From CAJBNH01 sp964447285 (GTDB taxonomy: Bacteria; Myxococcota_A; UBA9042): a stretch of 64,000 nt of DNA. Every line of letters starts with the position of its first letter. Position 1 is the stretch's first letter. Below, piece after piece: positions 63,421 to 64,000 of this stretch. Both the position numbers and the translations under genes were made by a program. The notes beneath the pieces are model-generated. The model made no database searches. It was not told where the DNA came from and was given only the letters and a program-made list of their open reading frames with translations. Location of the stretch: contig CAYURO010000021.1 of the NCBI GenBank assembly GCA_964447285.1, positions 1 to 64,000 of the forward strand. The letters are read 5' to 3'.

Positions 63421-63447
63421 CGTTCCGTCCCCCCCGAGAGGTCGGCG

Positions 63448-63476
63448 AGTCTAGAGGCGAAGCGGGGGCGGGGCAA
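63448..63476 (-). promoter_or_regulatory. Candidate promoter of the penicillin-acylase gene
   Basis: On the minus strand TTGCCC (plus 63471-63476) and TAGACT (63448-63453) are 17 bp apart, about 28 bp upstream of the ATG at 63420. Confidence 0.45.
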
Positions 63477-63492
63477 CGAGCAAAGGCCGCCG

Positions 63493-64000
63493 CTACTGTC
63501 CGAACGGCAGACGCAGGGCGCCCGTGTTGCCGGACTCGTCGGTCACTTGGATCAGCAGCGTGTGCGGACCCTTGGCGGCTTCAGTGGGCAGCTCGAGGTC
63601 GAACGCCTCGCGGTTGCGGTCGAACAGACCATCGCTGGGAGCGGCGAGGACGGGCGGTTCACCGTCCAACGACACTTCCACGCGGACGATCTTCGAGATG
63701 GCGTCGGTGGCCATGCCCTGCAACCGCGTGCCCACGACCTGCGCCGTCACCTCGGGCCGCCCCTGATCCACCAGGAACGGTTTGGAGATGCGGGCGGTTG
63801 CGCGGGCGCCGGCGGGGCCGTTGGCCGGCTCGTCGGTGACCTCGACACGCAGCTCATACCAGCCGTCGGGCATGTCGGTGGGGGCGATCTCCATCGCCTT
63901 CAGGGGGAACAGCCGATCGTGCATCTTCAGCCACTGCTTGGTGCCACGCAGGCGGTATTGCACGATGTACGCCAGCGCGTCGCCGTCCGGATCCTCCGCA
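63493..64000 (-). CDS. C-terminal part of a secreted multi-domain protein (5' end outside window)
   Basis: The frame is open from the right edge to the stop at 63493, giving 169 residues, and has no start before 64000 that looks real (the internal ATG at 63963 is in the middle of a conserved stretch A-E-D-P-D-G-D-A-L-A-Y-I-V-Q-Y). The sequence shows beta-rich, immunoglobulin-like segments: D-P-D-G-D, G-W-Y-E-L-R-V-E-V-T-D, V-R-V-E-V-S-L-D-G and H-T-L-L-I-Q-V-T-D-E-S-G-N. These resemble Ig-like or fibronectin type III repeats that follow beta-propellers in secreted proteins. Function unknown. Confidence 0.75.
   Translation of the reverse strand, partial: AEDPDGDALAYIVQYRLRGTKQWLKMHDRLFPLKAMEIAPTDMPDGWYELRVEVTDEPANGPAGARATARISKPFLVDQGRPEVTAQVVGTRLQGMATDAISKIVRVEVSLDGEPPVLAAPSDGLFDRNREAFDLELPTEAAKGPHTLLIQVTDESGNTGALRLPFGQ

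Overview
The window is a high-GC, gene-dense chromosomal segment that looks like an uncultured or poorly studied member of the Myxococcota (deltaproteobacterial) lineage. The pointers are: many large Cys-rich lipoproteins built from C-D-D-G-x-x-C-T type repeats; MopE-like acidic motifs; the outer-membrane protein repertoire; and two helicase promoters carrying a dyad that closely resembles the LexA box I recall for Myxococcus xanthus. There are no insertion sequences, tRNA or rRNA genes or CRISPR arrays. The mix is housekeeping genes (acnA, clpS/clpA, rpsU, rmlA/rmlB, ansA) plus envelope genes.

Layout. 1-4.7 kb: three lipoprotein genes (one cut by the left edge, one probably carrying a frameshift at a G6 tract) and a small DUF2442 gene. 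4.7-12.1 kb (minus strand): a six-gene hydrogenase-4-like membrane complex (hyfB-C-E-F-G-I order) whose large subunit lacks all four Ni-Fe cysteine ligands, i.e. an energy-converting hydrogenase-related (Ehr) complex. 12.4-20.1 kb: MFS permease, outer-membrane barrel, large MORN_2 repeat protein, DUF4407 membrane protein, HAD-type 5'-nucleotidase. 20.3-26.9 kb: aconitase and a 1,247-residue mosaic lipoprotein. 27-33.5 kb: a UvrD-like helicase and an MrfA-like DUF1998 helicase, each with the same SOS-like operator overlapping its promoter, flanking a lipoprotein with a formylglycine-generating-enzyme fold. 33.7-38.8 kb: Rsm22-type methyltransferase, another Cys-repeat lipoprotein, a stand-alone CoaC-like flavoprotein. 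38.8-43.8 kb: rmlA-GT2-rmlB-wecE operon with a convergent WecD-like acetyltransferase, enough to make a dTDP-4-acetamido-4,6-dideoxyhexose. 43.9-47.2 kb: clpA, clpS, DksA-like protein. 47.2-50.5 kb: operon of a membrane-anchored protein, a radical SAM/SPASM enzyme and an MscS channel. 50.6-55.8 kb: metzincin lipoprotein, asparaginase, barrel protein, bS21, Rrf2 regulator and a small Cys protein. 55.8-60.1 kb: FadL-like porin, then an operon Rieske - monoheme barrel - YceI - two-TM protein. 60.2-64 kb: penicillin-acylase lipoprotein and the C-terminal part of a secreted protein cut by the right edge.

Themes. (i) Eight lipoproteins share an Asp/Ala/Thr/Val-rich tether directly after the lipid cysteine, although their cargo domains are unrelated (Cys repeats, FGE fold, metzincin, penicillin acylase). 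(ii) Several genes point to unusual redox or energy biology: the Ehr complex, and the Tat-lipoprotein Rieske next to a c-heme barrel and YceI. (iii) Two DNA-repair helicases appear to form a small SOS regulon. Candidate promoters are reported where a TTG-type -35 and a TAnnnT -10 lie 16-18 bp apart upstream of a gene; they are inferred by eye only.
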